Below are positions 25,529-25,820 of a stretch of 25,820 nt of DNA, in pieces. The translations under genes and the position numbers were made by a program. The notes under the pieces were generated by a model. That model did not search any database, was not told the DNA's origin, and saw nothing but the letters and a program-made list of their open reading frames with translations. The DNA lies in NCBI GenBank assembly GCA_031288005.1, contig JAITSE010000097.1, positions 1 to 25,820 on the forward strand, read 5' to 3'. Source of the stretch: Treponema sp. (GTDB lineage Bacteria > Spirochaetota > Spirochaetia > Treponematales > Breznakiellaceae). Numbering within the stretch: the stretch's first letter is position 1; every line of letters begins with the position of its first letter.

Positions 25529-25701
25529 GCCTAAAACGTTCCGGCTGTTTACGACTTTTTGGCCCGCCCATAAAGCAATGCGTAGCATTGCGGCGGGCCA
25601 AAATGTGGCGGAGAAAAACCGCACAAAGGCCGTAGGCCGACTGCGGTTTTTCGTAGCCCGATCCGCCGTAAAGCGGCGAAGGGTATACAGCCTCGTTAGG
25701 C
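25529..25701. repeat. 173-bp multibranched palindrome with attC-like ends
   Basis: The ends GCCTAA (25529-25534) and TTAGGC (25696-25701) are complementary, followed inward by GGCTG (25543-25547) and CAGCC (25688-25692). Inside are two strong arms. TTTTGGCCCGCC (25557-25568) pairs with 25592-25603 around an inner hairpin GCAATGC-GTA-GCATTGC. GGCGGA (25607-25612) pairs with TCCGCC (25662-25667), enclosing AAAAACCGCA/TGCGGTTTTT (25614-25651) with GGCC-GTA-GGCC at its tip. On the minus strand it begins GCCTAAC (25701-25695), fitting the integron core RYYYAAC, and ends GTTTTAGGC, which departs from GTTRRRY. Confidence 0.7.
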
Positions 25702-25706
25702 GCAGT

Positions 25707-25820
25707 TCAATTTTTGTTTTTATATAACATCGGCGTATAAATTATATCTTTGTTATTGTTATATTCCGCAAAATCAATATCAAATAATTTTTTTAGCATA
25801 TCACAATTCAATTCGGCAGT
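25707..25820 (-). CDS. 3' end of an unidentified protein gene, cut by window edge
   Basis: The minus strand is open from the right edge to TGA at 25709-25707, 37 codons, with a Lys/Asn/Ile-rich reading (LNCDMLKKLFDIDFAEY, then IIYTPMLYKNKN at the end). I recognise no family. The stop lies five bases before GCCTAAC, the outer end of the folded element, as cassette genes commonly stop just before attC. Its AT-rich codon use resembles the methylase relic, not the housekeeping genes. Confidence 0.4.
   Translation of the reverse strand, partial: TAELNCDMLKKLFDIDFAEYNNNKDIIYTPMLYKNKN

Noticed and set aside
25277..25624. 115-codon minus-strand frame
   Set aside because: It starts inside the folded element and is antisense to a more protein-like plus frame.

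Overview
The window reads as chromosomal DNA of a spirochaete, most likely a Treponema of the termite-gut type. This is inferred from the mix of proteins: a free-standing CheY with a long N-terminal extension, an HATPase-like/HDOD fusion protein, groL without groES, a long RecJ, and palindrome-rich intergenic DNA. No database search was possible, so the genus is an inference. No rRNA, tRNA or CRISPR array was seen.

Layout. 1-2049 (minus): a PLP aminotransferase that runs off the left edge, preceded by a URO-D-family protein. 2050-3303: AT-rich, palindrome-bearing DNA around a dead ModC ATPase. 3304-5037 (minus): flavodiiron protein FprA downstream of a CheY-like regulator. 5369-6358 (plus): a dihydrouridine synthase, convergent with adenylate kinase (minus). 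7413-8702 (minus): an O-acetylhomoserine sulfhydrylase-type enzyme with a near-consensus promoter. 8800-9890: gene-poor DNA with a broken TPR gene carrying a perfect 27-bp inverted repeat. 9891-17447 (minus): groL, a terminator, then alaX-like, recO, a palindrome cluster, and a thymidine/pyrimidine phosphorylase overlapping recJ by four bases. 17955-19448 (plus): HATPase-HDOD protein, convergent with a secreted endonuclease/exonuclease/phosphatase-type lipoprotein (minus). 21064-23243 (plus): a beta-CASP metallo-beta-lactamase protein overlapping a SpoU/TrmH methyltransferase by four bases, convergent with ferritin (minus). 23777-25820: an AT-rich accessory tail with a decayed D12-class adenine methylase, a possible lipoprotein relic, a 173-bp folded element with attC-like ends, and the end of an unknown gene.

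The intact genes are mostly housekeeping: DNA repair (recJ, recO), RNA modification and quality control (Dus, TrmH, AlaX, MBL), nucleotide metabolism (adk, phosphorylase), protein folding, sulfur amino acids, and oxygen and iron handling (FprA, ferritin). They do not form one pathway. The unusual content is in the DNA between and inside genes. Several locus-specific families of short palindromes occur, each locus built from its own hexamer and complement. One family has entered the reading frame of the secreted nuclease-like gene twice, apparently without breaking it. An 11-base tag occurs three times in gene-free stretches. Two genes, dus and the MBL gene, have a -10-like box almost on the start codon and no Shine-Dalgarno, which suggests leaderless transcripts. 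I found no convincing defence or biosynthetic system.
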